DNA from: Bacteroidales bacterium
GTDB taxonomy: Bacteria; Bacteroidota; Bacteroidia; Bacteroidales; UBA932
Length of the DNA stretch: 24,802 bases
NCBI GenBank assembly: GCA_017555445.1
Contig: JAFZGK010000050.1
Span: 1 to 24,802 of the forward strand
Direction of reading: 5' to 3'
The notes beneath the pieces were generated by a model. The model was not told the DNA's origin, did not search any database, and saw only the letters and a list, made by a program, of their open reading frames with translations. The position numbers were made by a program, and so were the translations under genes. Numbering within the stretch: position 1 is the first letter of the stretch; every line of letters starts with the position of its first letter. Of the stretch, positions 1 through 7,740 are shown piece after piece.

Positions 1-374
1 ACCTCATCCCATTCCACCTGCTCGTAACGTGCCACAACCATCTGGGCGATTCTTTCACCTGGGTTGATCACAAACGGCTCATTCGATAGATTTACAAGAA
101 TGACCTTGATCTCACCACGATAATCAGCATCGATTGTTCCAGGAGAATTCAGAACGGAAATACCATACTTCGCAGCAAGTCCGCTTCGAGGACGCACCTG
201 GGCCTCAGTTCCGTCAGGAAGGGCTATGAAAAGGCCTGTAGGAACCATTGCTCTCTCAAGAGGGCCAAGGGTTACAGGTTCTGTGATATTTGCTTTAAGA
301 TCTACTCCAGCAGACTTTTCAGTTGCATAGGCAGGAGTCGGATATGCTGATTTGTTTACGATTTTAACTTTCAT
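1..374 (-). CDS. dut: dUTP diphosphatase, 3' end outside window
   Basis: Hydrolyses dUTP to dUMP and pyrophosphate, keeping uracil out of DNA and supplying dTMP synthesis; a cytoplasmic trimeric enzyme. I translated the minus strand from the ATG at 374. It begins MKVKIVNKS, followed by a [13 protein letters not shown] segment (motif I region), then [11 protein letters not shown] (motif II, the phosphate-binding PRSG) and [14 protein letters not shown] (motif III with the catalytic Asp), then [11 protein letters not shown] (motif IV). About 124 codons are present and the frame is open to the window edge; the family is usually about 145 residues, so only the C-terminal flexible motif V is missing. 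The start matches usual Bacteroidetes dUTPases. It lies 80 bases downstream of the oxidoreductase gene on the same strand and looks like housekeeping rather than part of the glycan locus. Confidence 0.93.
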   Translation of the reverse strand, partial: MKVKIVNKSAYPTPAYATEKSAGVDLKANITEPVTLGPLERAMVPTGLFIALPDGTEAQVRPRSGLAAKYGISVLNSPGTIDADYRGEIKVILVNLSNEPFVINPGERIAQMVVARYEQVEWDE

Positions 375-454
375 ATCATCTAGGTTTTTCCAAAGATGCG
401 AAATTAAACAAATCCGGAGAGAATGGCAACTATTTATGATGACAAAGACATGAA

Positions 455-2302
455 TCAGAGGTTTCCGTCATAATCCACTCTGAATGACTCGAAAGGTTTG
501 AAAAGCGCATCAATGACAACAGCGGCCTCAAGTCTTGTGACAGTCCTTGAAGATGAATAATCTTCAAGTCCAAAGGATGTCCACCACTCACGCTCGGAAG
601 CAGGAATCCTGACACCAAGACTCCTCAGCACCCGGATCAGCGTGCCTACGGTCACTTCACCTTCTCCCAATCCCAAAGAGCCTCTGTAATAGTCCTCGAC
701 ATGAATATCTTCCGCACGGAGAGGATCATCTGCACGGAACCATGTCTGATTCGCCCAGCCCACATTACGACCTTCGCCACGCATTATTCCTGTTGCACCT
801 ATGCGCTGAAGCGCCTTGAAATGACGATGTTCCTTAGGGAGATCCAGATAAGGCATGATATAGGCACCCGAAGCCAGCAATTCTGCCTGCACCTCACGTA
901 CACCCACATCCTTAAGATCGCACCCCTTCCTTGCAGCCAGAGCCGCAACAGCACCGGCAGCCTGCCCAAGCTGCATGACAACAGGCTGAAGACGGGTCGC
1001 TCCATTGATAAGATTGGAAACAGAAACGGATTTTTCTGTAACAAGAAGATCATCTACACCTTTTGGAACAATAACTCCCAGAGGAACATTAAACGACGGT
1101 ATGGGATAGAAGTGAAGGTCCGGGAGAGAACGCCATTGCGGATGACGGAAATGATGATGGTCAACAGCATAATCCCCCACAGCAATGCCTGTCCTGTAAT
1201 ATGGCTTATCATACTCGTAAGGTCTTGCTGCAGCATCCATGGTAAGAAAGGCCTCACCCACTATACGCCTTGACTCACGATGATAAGGGAAGAAAGGCAG
1301 ACCGTCCTCTGTCGGGAAAACATCGTCAGCAATACCCAAATTCTTCATTCCGAGCTGGGTCTGGATGAAATAGACAAAACACAAGGTGAAGTTCTTCGCC
1401 TGCCGGAAAGCAGCGTCCCGCTCCTCTTTGGAAGCATCAATGACATTGACATAAAAGTCATTGCCATAGATAGGCCAGTTTATCATATACCTGCCGCCCG
1501 GTGTTCTTCCGTAGGTTATCATCATATCTGCAGCCCACACTGTCTGACCTGTTTCAGCAATGCCGTCACTCAAAGGATTGAGGCATGAGTCCGCAAAAAG
1601 AGAAGGATCATAACCTTCCGGACGTTCTATCGTCATATCCGCATCGGGACCGTAATCCTTCAGAAAAGCCACGTATGTAAGGTCCTGGATCACATCATTC
1701 GCCTGCTCCGGGGCAATGGACTCACCAGTGTCAGATGATGACTCCATACCTATTCTGTAATCCGCTCCACATTCCTTCGCCACATCTCCGAGCTCAGTGG
1801 CATCAATCAATATCTCTGCGTCCACCTTCACCTTCCGGCCTTCCTCATTCTTGAAAACCACACGCCATCCGTTCTCTACCTTGTCTATGGAAAGAACTCG
1901 TGAATTCCTGTAAACTGTCAGAAGATCCGAGCACTCATCTACCATATTGGAAAAGACTTCCTGCCCTATCTGGGGATCGAAATTGATATTGCTTACCCAT
2001 CCTGTCTGCAATGCCGGATAACCTCCATAACGTGCTGCAAGAGAATCCGTAAACTCTCCGAAGATTCCGCCTCGCATCTGATAATTGCCGTCGATACAAC
2101 TTACACCGGCGGATGTCAGCATTCCACCAAGCCAGGGAGTTTCTTCAACGATCATAGCTTCAACTCCCATCCTTGAGGCCTGTATTCCTGCACTGACACC
2201 AGAAGCTCCGCCACCTATGATAAGGACGGGCACATCAATGTAGGATGTGCATGAAACTAATATTGATGCTATAAGAATGGAAAAGAATTTCGGCATTTTC
2301 AT
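455..2302 (-). CDS. FAD-dependent oxidoreductase lipoprotein with SLH-like C-terminus
   Basis: A 615-residue predicted lipoprotein: short charged N-terminus, hydrophobic stretch and lipobox LVSC (Cys18). The following residues TSYID lack the acidic run seen after Cys in the locus's other lipoproteins, so it may face the periplasm. Residues 25-35 hold the Rossmann dinucleotide motif (LIIGGGASG) and E53 ends strand 2, as in the FAD_oxidored family (PF12831 type). An LGGMLT segment follows, typical of that family. The last ~120 residues (from about 494) read like S-layer-homology repeats: [14 protein letters not shown], a [13 protein letters not shown] segment, then [15 protein letters not shown]. 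Substrate unknown; relatives are often annotated as xanthan-lyase-associated or generic FAD proteins, which I do not adopt. A second ATG at codon 3 is possible. It diverges from the acyltransferase operon across 104 bases. Confidence 0.85.
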   Translation of the reverse strand: MKMPKFFSILIASILVSCTSYIDVPVLIIGGGASGVSAGIQASRMGVEAMIVEETPWLGGMLTSAGVSCIDGNYQMRGGIFGEFTDSLAARYGGYPALQTGWVSNINFDPQIGQEVFSNMVDECSDLLTVYRNSRVLSIDKVENGWRVVFKNEEGRKVKVDAEILIDATELGDVAKECGADYRIGMESSSDTGESIAPEQANDVIQDLTYVAFLKDYGPDADMTIERPEGYDPSLFADSCLNPLSDGIAETGQTVWAADMMITYGRTPGGRYMINWPIYGNDFYVNVIDASKEERDAAFRQAKNFTLCFVYFIQTQLGMKNLGIADDVFPTEDGLPFFPYHRESRRIVGEAFLTMDAAARPYEYDKPYYRTGIAVGDYAVDHHHFRHPQWRSLPDLHFYPIPSFNVPLGVIVPKGVDDLLVTEKSVSVSNLINGATRLQPVVMQLGQAAGAVAALAARKGCDLKDVGVREVQAELLASGAYIMPYLDLPKEHRHFKALQRIGATGIMRGEGRNVGWANQTWFRADDPLRAEDIHVEDYYRGSLGLGEGEVTVGTLIRVLRSLGVRIPASEREWWTSFGLEDYSSSRTVTRLEAAVVIDALFKPFESFRVDYDGNL

Positions 2303-2322
2303 GGTTCATTATTTTTCTTTCA

Positions 2323-2330
2323 CAAAATTA
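2323..2330 (-). promoter_or_regulatory. Bacteroidetes -7 promoter element, oxidoreductase gene
   Basis: On the minus strand this reads TAATTTTG, a full match to the Bacteroidetes -7 consensus TAnnTTTG. It would give a leader of about 15 bases before the ATG at 2302. I see no convincing -33 TTTG at the expected spacing, so this is a motif match only. Confidence 0.45.
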
Positions 2331-2383
2331 AAATATTTTATTAACAGACGGGGGTATTTTAAAAATATATTAGAAATATTGAT

Positions 2384-2391
2384 TAATTTTG
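2384..2391 (+). promoter_or_regulatory. Bacteroidetes -7 promoter element, acyltransferase operon
   Basis: TAATTTTG matches the TAnnTTTG consensus. Transcription would begin a few bases downstream, near 2396, about 10 bases before the ATG at 2407. It overlaps the in-frame TTG at 2389, which therefore cannot be the start if this promoter is used. The -33 box is not evident. Confidence 0.45.
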
Positions 2392-2406
2392 CATGAATCA
2401 AAACAT

Positions 2407-3810
2407 ATGAACATGTCTACAGCATCAAAAAGAATTGCATCCATCGATATGATCAGAGGTATCGCCATTGTAGGAATGGTTCTCTGCGCCAATATCGGCT
2501 TCAATTCAGGTCTTCCCGCATGGATGTTCCACGCACAGACTCCCCCACCTACCTATGCGTTCAACCCTGATGTAGCAGGACTCACATGGGTGGACCTTGT
2601 ATTTCCTTTCTTCCTCTTCCCTATGGGAGCTGCCTTTCCGTTCGCTATGCGTAAAAGACTCGAAAGAGGACAGAGCAGATGGTCTGTGGCAGGAAGTCTT
2701 GTCAAGAGATGGATCATCCTCACACTTTTCGCCATACTTCTTGGCAACGCATATGCACTCGGCGGCTCAGCTCAGCCGGCATGGCAGCAGTGGATCTTCA
2801 ACATTACTCTCTGGATAGCACTCTTCCTTAGCCTGGTAAGAGTAAACATCACAGGAGAAGGATGGAAGAAGCATCTTGGCACAGCCATAAACATTGCGGG
2901 CCTCGCCATGATCGGCGCCCTTGCCCTCGTATTCACAAGACACTTCGGCCTGAGCATCAACAAAGCGGCAAACGACATCATCATAATGATTCTCGCAGTG
3001 ATAGCAATCACAGGTGGCCTTATCTGGATGTTCACAAAGGACAATCTCAGACTAAGATGGCTGATAATTCTCCTTGTAGGAGCATTCAAGGCCCTTGATT
3101 CATACCTCCCTCAGACACTTGACTTCGTGCCTTCATGCAGCTGCATCAGCTGGTTCTTCAACTGGGAGTGGCTTCAGTATCTGCTTATCGTGCTTCCTGG
3201 TTCGATCGTCGGAGACATGATCCTCGCACACTCACGCTCAGGTGAGAAGGCTTTGATCAGCAATAAGCAGGTGGCAGGAGGAATCATAGCGCTGGCAGCA
3301 GTCCTCGTCCAGCTCTGGGGCCTCTTCACACGTAATGTGCTTGCAGACTTCATTATTTCTGCAGCACTTGCAGGCGTATTCGTGGCCCTCACATGGAAAG
3401 AAAGAAACATCTTCATCAAGACTGCATGGACAGGATTTGCGCTCATGCTCGTGGGCATCATCTTCGATCCGCTCGACGGAGGCATAACCAAAGACTACTG
3501 CAACCTTTCATACCTTTTCACAACAGGCGGAATGGCAGCTCTTGTGACAGCATTCCTGCTCATGCTCGAGCTCAGATATGGCGTAAAAGGACCATTCCTT
3601 GCGGGTGTGGGACAGAACCCTATGCTTGCCTACACAGTGACAAGTTTCCTCATCGGACCGATCCTCAACTTCGCAGGCATCCTGCCTTGGCTGTCTGGTC
3701 TTGCAGTAGGATCACAGTTCTGGGGAGTAATGATCGGCGTGATAATCACATTCCTTATGATGTGCGTAACATATTCATTCACAAGACTCAAGTTATTCTG
3801 GAGAAGCTAA
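2407..3810 (+). CDS. NagX/HGSNAT-like membrane acyltransferase (DUF5009 type)
   Basis: A polytopic inner-membrane protein of 467 residues, about ten or more hydrophobic segments. The N-terminus SIDMIRGIAIVGMVL followed by TWVDLVFPFFLFPMG (about 60-74) is the signature of the COG4299 / DUF5009 family, related to heparan-alpha-glucosaminide N-acetyltransferase. Members are thought to move an acetyl group from cytoplasmic acetyl-CoA to a sugar on the other side of the membrane. H42, in the loop before the DLVFPFFLF motif, is positioned like the proposed active-site His of the human enzyme; that alignment is mine. The ATG at 2407 (or 2413) is preferred over the in-frame TTG at 2389, which lies inside a promoter element. 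The esterase gene starts 10 bases after the stop. Substrate not determined; an amino sugar is the obvious candidate. Confidence 0.85.
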   Translation: MNMSTASKRIASIDMIRGIAIVGMVLCANIGFNSGLPAWMFHAQTPPPTYAFNPDVAGLTWVDLVFPFFLFPMGAAFPFAMRKRLERGQSRWSVAGSLVKRWIILTLFAILLGNAYALGGSAQPAWQQWIFNITLWIALFLSLVRVNITGEGWKKHLGTAINIAGLAMIGALALVFTRHFGLSINKAANDIIIMILAVIAITGGLIWMFTKDNLRLRWLIILLVGAFKALDSYLPQTLDFVPSCSCISWFFNWEWLQYLLIVLPGSIVGDMILAHSRSGEKALISNKQVAGGIIALAAVLVQLWGLFTRNVLADFIISAALAGVFVALTWKERNIFIKTAWTGFALMLVGIIFDPLDGGITKDYCNLSYLFTTGGMAALVTAFLLMLELRYGVKGPFLAGVGQNPMLAYTVTSFLIGPILNFAGILPWLSGLAVGSQFWGVMIGVIITFLMMCVTYSFTRLKLFWRS

Positions 3811-3820
3811 ACCTATAAAT

Positions 3821-4936
3821 ATGCGCAAGACATTAAGACTTATTTTCGTTATGGCGTCATTGACCGCAGCATGCTTTGCTGCTGACGCTGCAAAACCAAA
3901 GAAGACAACTGAAACGCCTGCATCTGACAGCAGGATAGAATACACCGGACGAGTTCTCGTCGAAGGAGCTGACGTGAGCTATGACTGGAGCGGAACATAT
4001 TTCAGAGTGAAGTTCAACGGACCGTATCTTGCGATGAAGTGCTCAGACAGCAAGAACAGCTGGTTCAACCTCTGGATCGACAAGGAGATGACTCCGACTG
4101 CAGATAGAAAGTTCCTCGTAGCAGCGAAGGACACTCTCATCGTGCTTGCAGAGGGTCTCGGCAAGGGAGAGCATGAAATCATCCTCCAGAAAAGAACTGA
4201 GGGTGAGCAGGGACGCTTCACAGTACATTCGTTCGTAAGTGAAGGGGAAATCCTTCAGGCAAACGGCCGTAAGGAAAGACATATCGAATTCATAGGTGAT
4301 TCATACACATGTGGTTACGGCACGGAGAGCGCATCTGGCAACGATCCGTTCCTGCCTGAGACTGAGAACTGTAACCTTACCTATGCAACAATTGCAGCCC
4401 GCTATTTCAACGCCGACTACAACCTTGTAAGCCACTCTGGACAGGGAGTCTGCAGAAACTACGACGACTACCGTCCGGGCTACAACATGCCTGACCGTTA
4501 CACACAGGTTTTCGATGAAGATCCTGATATGAAATGGACTCCTGACATGGCGCCACACCGTCCTGATATCGTAGTCATCTACCTATGTACCAACGACTTC
4601 TCGACTGCACGTCAGCCGCACGAACTCATCTTTGCAGAAAGATACATCGAACTGCTGAAGAAGATCAAGGCCAACTACGGTGAGGAGATTCCTATCCTCT
4701 GCATGGCTTCAAATGTAACTCCGTTCAGCTTCGACCACATCCGTAACGCCTGCATCATGAGTGGACTTAAGAACGTCTCATACATGGGTATGACCACAAA
4801 CGTACATAACCATACTACAGACCTCGGTGCAAGCGCTCACCCTAACTACAAGGGACAGATCAAGGTTGCCAGCAACGTGATACCTTACATCTCAAGCATC
4901 ACAGGCTGGGAAATGGAAGACAAACTTTACAGATAA
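3821..4936 (+). CDS. CE2-type SGNH carbohydrate esterase, secreted
   Basis: Predicted to remove acetyl groups from polysaccharides or oligosaccharides in the periplasm or outside. 371 residues with a signal peptide (cut near AACFAADA). Residues 38-145 are a beta-sandwich domain typical of CE2 enzymes (WSGTYFRVKFNGPYLAMK, then a WIDKEM strand). The SGNH hydrolase domain follows: block I IEFIGDSYTCGYG with nucleophile Ser161, block II around SHSGQG (Gly207), block III CTNDF with Asn258, and block V SAHPNYKGQ with His340. The Asp normally three residues before the His is Ala337, pointing to a Ser-His dyad or a displaced acid. Middle gene of the operon, 10 bases after the acyltransferase and 6 before the phosphoesterase. 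The family call is firm; xylan specificity should not be assumed. Confidence 0.87.
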   Translation: MRKTLRLIFVMASLTAACFAADAAKPKKTTETPASDSRIEYTGRVLVEGADVSYDWSGTYFRVKFNGPYLAMKCSDSKNSWFNLWIDKEMTPTADRKFLVAAKDTLIVLAEGLGKGEHEIILQKRTEGEQGRFTVHSFVSEGEILQANGRKERHIEFIGDSYTCGYGTESASGNDPFLPETENCNLTYATIAARYFNADYNLVSHSGQGVCRNYDDYRPGYNMPDRYTQVFDEDPDMKWTPDMAPHRPDIVVIYLCTNDFSTARQPHELIFAERYIELLKKIKANYGEEIPILCMASNVTPFSFDHIRNACIMSGLKNVSYMGMTTNVHNHTTDLGASAHPNYKGQIKVASNVIPYISSITGWEMEDKLYR

Positions 4937-4942
4937 TAAAAT

Positions 4943-6361
4943 ATGAAGAAGACTATCTTGACCGCTCTGGCAGCACTCACATGCTTTGCCTGGGCAGAAG
5001 CAAAAGAAATCAAGGGTACAGTGAAGACCGTCGACGGCGAGACGCTCTCAGGAGTAGTCGTATCAGACGGACTCAACACCACTGTGACCGATTCAAAGGG
5101 AAGATTCGTCATGGATGCAGACTCGGACAGCAAGTTCGTATTCATCTCGACTCCATCGGGTTACATCTCAGAGACTCTCGAAGGTGAAACACTTTATTAT
5201 AAGTCCATCGGCAAGAAGGTGAAGTCTTATGACTTCCTTGTGAATAAGAATCCTAAGGATGACACAAACCACAACCTCATCGTGGTGGCAGACCCTCAGA
5301 TCAGCGATGCTGATGAATTTCCATCACTCCTTGAACATTCAAAATTCATGGGCGAATACATCAAGGGTATGGATTCAGACTACACTTTCGGACTCTGCCT
5401 CGGTGACATCGTAGGTTGGAACCACGCACTCTATCCTGAGTATAACAAGGTGATGTCCCACACAGGCATCGCTTTCAGAAGCGTGATGGGCAACCACGAC
5501 ATGACCAACTACGGAAGAGCTCATGAGACTTCGATGACAGACTATCAGAAGATGTTCGGACCGGCATGGTATTCATTCAACGTGGGTGATATCCACTATG
5601 TCGTGATGAACAACAACTTCTTCATCGGCACTGACTGGTACTACATCGGCTACATCGAGGAAAGACAGCTCCAGTGGCTTGAGAACGACCTCAAGCATGT
5701 GAAGAAGGGATCGCAGGTGATCGTTTCAATGCACATCCCTACTACTCTCGACAAGTCTGACCGTGAAGGATTCAACTATGGCAACATCAGCGACAATACT
5801 GTGAACAAGAAGGCCCTCTACGCTCTTCTCGAGCCATACAAGACACTTATCCTTTCAGGCCACATGCACACAGCTGATTACGAGCAGATCAGCGAAAACA
5901 TCGCAGAGATGAACGTTACAGGCCTTTGCGGTGCATGGTGGTGCGGCCCTGTCTGCATCGACGGTTCGCCTGCCGGCTTCAAGGACATGGAGATCAACGG
6001 AAGTGACATCAGCTGGAAATATATCGGTTGCGGCCATCCAGAGGACTATCAGATGAAGGTCTATGTGGACGACGAGCAGCATCAGGGATACGTTGTGGCA
6101 AACATCTGGGGCTACGACCCGGCATGGAAGGTGGAGTATTTCGAGGACGGAGTGAAGGTCTGCGACATGGAGCAGTTCAAGACTCAGGACCCTCTGGCAC
6201 GCGAGCTTTACAAGGATCCATCATCTCTCAAGAGGACATGGGTATATGCAGCTCCGACAGAAAACATGTTCAGGGCAAAACATTCTGCTCAGGCAAAGAC
6301 GCTTGAGGTTCGTGCTACTGACCGTTTCGGCAGAGTATACTCACAGGAAATCAGCAGATAA
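4943..6361 (+). CDS. Calcineurin-like phosphoesterase, MetallophosN/C type
   Basis: A secreted 472-residue metallophosphoesterase with a signal peptide (cleaved near AWAEA). Residues 22-100 form a carboxypeptidase-regulatory-like beta-sandwich (EIKGTVKTVDGETLSGVVV, the MetallophosN pattern). The catalytic domain follows with D117 (VADPQ, replacing the usual DxH), GD at 154-155 (LGDIVGW), GNHD at 183-186, H264 (MHIP) and GHMH at 306-309, a complete dimetal set. The C-terminal ~130 residues match the MetallophosC region common in Bacteroidetes. It should hydrolyse a phosphomonoester or phosphodiester in the periplasm; the substrate is unknown. Last gene of the plus-strand operon, followed 23 bases later by a terminator. 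Its closeness to an esterase and a glycan locus with a phosphodiester glycosidase suggests, but does not show, a phosphorylated glycan substrate. Confidence 0.88.
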   Translation: MKKTILTALAALTCFAWAEAKEIKGTVKTVDGETLSGVVVSDGLNTTVTDSKGRFVMDADSDSKFVFISTPSGYISETLEGETLYYKSIGKKVKSYDFLVNKNPKDDTNHNLIVVADPQISDADEFPSLLEHSKFMGEYIKGMDSDYTFGLCLGDIVGWNHALYPEYNKVMSHTGIAFRSVMGNHDMTNYGRAHETSMTDYQKMFGPAWYSFNVGDIHYVVMNNNFFIGTDWYYIGYIEERQLQWLENDLKHVKKGSQVIVSMHIPTTLDKSDREGFNYGNISDNTVNKKALYALLEPYKTLILSGHMHTADYEQISENIAEMNVTGLCGAWWCGPVCIDGSPAGFKDMEINGSDISWKYIGCGHPEDYQMKVYVDDEQHQGYVVANIWGYDPAWKVEYFEDGVKVCDMEQFKTQDPLARELYKDPSSLKRTWVYAAPTENMFRAKHSAQAKTLEVRATDRFGRVYSQEISR

Positions 6362-6384
6362 TCATCCTGAATAATTTCCGATAA

Positions 6385-6415
6385 GGGGTTGACCAGTTAT
6401 GGTCAGCCCCTTTTT
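6385..6415 (+). terminator. Rho-independent terminator, phosphoesterase operon
   Basis: Ten-base stem 6385-6394 pairs with 6401-6410 (one G-T wobble), six-base loop, then TTTTT at 6411-6415. It lies 23 bases after the stop codon of the phosphoesterase gene. Confidence 0.85.
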
Positions 6416-6423
6416 CTTGCTTG

Positions 6424-6455
6424 CCGTCCGGGAAATGACGGGTTTTTACGGACGG
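6424..6455. repeat. Seven-base inverted repeat between two terminators
   Basis: CCGTCCG at 6424-6430 is perfectly complementary to 6449-6455 with an 18-base loop. It has no T-tract. It sits between the plus-strand and minus-strand terminators of two convergent operons; function unknown. Confidence 0.5.
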
Positions 6456-6473
6456 GGTGACTGGCGGATGGAT

Positions 6474-6512
6474 AAAAAAAGCATCGGGGTAGCCTCACGG
6501 CTGCCCCGATGC
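6474..6512 (-). terminator. Rho-independent terminator, end of PUL operon
   Basis: On the minus strand a 13-base stem (6500-6512 with 6481-6493, one G-U pair), a six-base loop, then seven Ts (A-run at 6474-6480). It lies 48 bases beyond the epimerase stop codon and closes the eight-gene PUL. A small hairpin at 6531-6546 (ACACTA / TAGTGT) precedes it. Confidence 0.88.
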
Positions 6513-6559
6513 GGGAATGGAAATATGTATACACTATGAATAGTGTCTATGTAGTCAAA

Positions 6560-7723
6560 CTACAGGGTTTCCAGAATCTGCCAGATCTGGTAAAGTCCTC
6601 TAGGAACATGGAAACATCCTTTCCATTTTCCACCCTTGAGAGGAAGGAGAACTTCACCACGACGATTAAGGTATCCATACCATTCAGGATATTCAGAATC
6701 CTTGAAGTGAGCCCACATATATTCGTGAAGCTTCTTGAACCATTCAAGGCATTTTTCATTACCTGTCAGCTGGTAACCTTTAAGCATGCAGATTGCAGAC
6801 TCAAGATGTACCCACCATAGTTTCTGATCCCACTCCAGCTGCTGCTGAGGGTATCCTTTTCTATCAAGGAAATAGAATATTCCATCATATTCCTTATCCC
6901 AACCGTATTCGATAACATCAAGAGATATCTTGACACATTTCTCGATCAGTTCCTTGTCGTTACGACGGATGCCGAGGTTCATCATGAACCAGAGAGCTTC
7001 CAGGTCATGACCAGGATTGATTACTCTGCCCTCGAAGCAGTCCACCGGAGTTCCATCCGGAGCCACGTTCTCGAGCATGACGCCAAGGTCAGGCTGATAG
7101 AACACATTAAGGATTTCGTTCAGACACTCATCAATCGTAATCTCTAGCAGGCTCTTGTCAGAGATGATGTTCTCCACTTCGAGAGCCATGTTACAGATGA
7201 TCATTGGAAGGGCAAAACCCTTCATAGGACGTGTTCCTGGATAGGATTTTTCCCATCGTCCCTTCGGATCGTTACGACGATCAAGAATGCGCTGGAAAGT
7301 GCGGAGCGCAATCTCCTTATACTCTTCGCTGCCGGTCGCCTCAGCAAGCTGTGCAAAAGCCATGCAAGCGAATGTGTTGGAGAAAATGTTGTACGGCTGA
7401 ATGATAGGCTGGCCCTCACGAGTTACAGAGAAGTAGAAGTCATAATTGCCGTCATGTGCATATTTCTTAAGGAACTCTGCTCCCTGAATCGCACAGTCAA
7501 GCCACTCCTGCCTTTTCTCAACCTTGTTGTACAGCATAGCGAACATCCACACTTCCCTGCCTTGAAGCCAGATGAACTTATCGGTGTCAAACACGCTTCC
7601 ATCACGGTTAAGACAGGTGAAGTAACCACCGAATTCCTTGTCCTGAGAATTCTCAAGCCAGAAAGGAAGACAGCTGTCCAAGAGTTCAGTCTTATACTGA
7701 GATGCAAGTAATTTAAAGTCCAT
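6560..7723 (-). CDS. N-acylglucosamine 2-epimerase, renin-binding-protein type
   Basis: Interconverts GlcNAc and ManNAc; a cytoplasmic (alpha/alpha)6-barrel enzyme, 387 residues, no signal peptide. It closely follows the animal renin-binding-protein / cyanobacterial AGE pattern: WLQGREVWMFA with R57, VINPGHDLEALW with H239 and E242, QLEWDQKLWWVHLESA with H306, and KGCFHVPRGL with H372. H239 and H372 match the two catalytic histidines I recall for the Anabaena enzyme. The length is standard. This fits a ManNAc/GlcNAc epimerase better than cellobiose 2-epimerase, although exact specificity cannot be read from sequence. Last gene of the PUL, 17 bases after the BACON lipoprotein gene. It is the only cytoplasmic enzyme of the locus and the best clue that the imported product is a 2-acetamido sugar. 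Bacteroides fragilis uses a similar enzyme (NanE) in sialic acid catabolism, but no sialidase or lyase is seen here. Confidence 0.88.
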   Translation of the reverse strand: MDFKLLASQYKTELLDSCLPFWLENSQDKEFGGYFTCLNRDGSVFDTDKFIWLQGREVWMFAMLYNKVEKRQEWLDCAIQGAEFLKKYAHDGNYDFYFSVTREGQPIIQPYNIFSNTFACMAFAQLAEATGSEEYKEIALRTFQRILDRRNDPKGRWEKSYPGTRPMKGFALPMIICNMALEVENIISDKSLLEITIDECLNEILNVFYQPDLGVMLENVAPDGTPVDCFEGRVINPGHDLEALWFMMNLGIRRNDKELIEKCVKISLDVIEYGWDKEYDGIFYFLDRKGYPQQQLEWDQKLWWVHLESAICMLKGYQLTGNEKCLEWFKKLHEYMWAHFKDSEYPEWYGYLNRRGEVLLPLKGGKWKGCFHVPRGLYQIWQILETL

Positions 7724-7740
7724 GTGGATATCTTGATTAA

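Noticed and set aside
701..1273. 190-residue plus-strand open frame opposite the oxidoreductase
   Set aside because: No protein family resemblance, biased composition and complete overlap with a well-supported gene on the other strand.
2389..2406. TTG start giving a six-residue longer acyltransferase
   Set aside because: The TTG lies inside a TAnnTTTG promoter element, the added residues do not match the family, and ATG codons at 2407 and 2413 are available.
6560..7723. Cellobiose 2-epimerase assignment
   Set aside because: The LQGREVWMFA, QLEW...LWW and KGCFHVPRGL blocks match the renin-binding-protein-type N-acylglucosamine 2-epimerases better.
6560..7723. Sialic acid catabolism (nan) locus
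   Set aside because: An AGE-type epimerase and MFS porter are also found in Bacteroides nan operons, but no neuraminate lyase, sialidase or SGNH sialate esterase pairing is present beside them.
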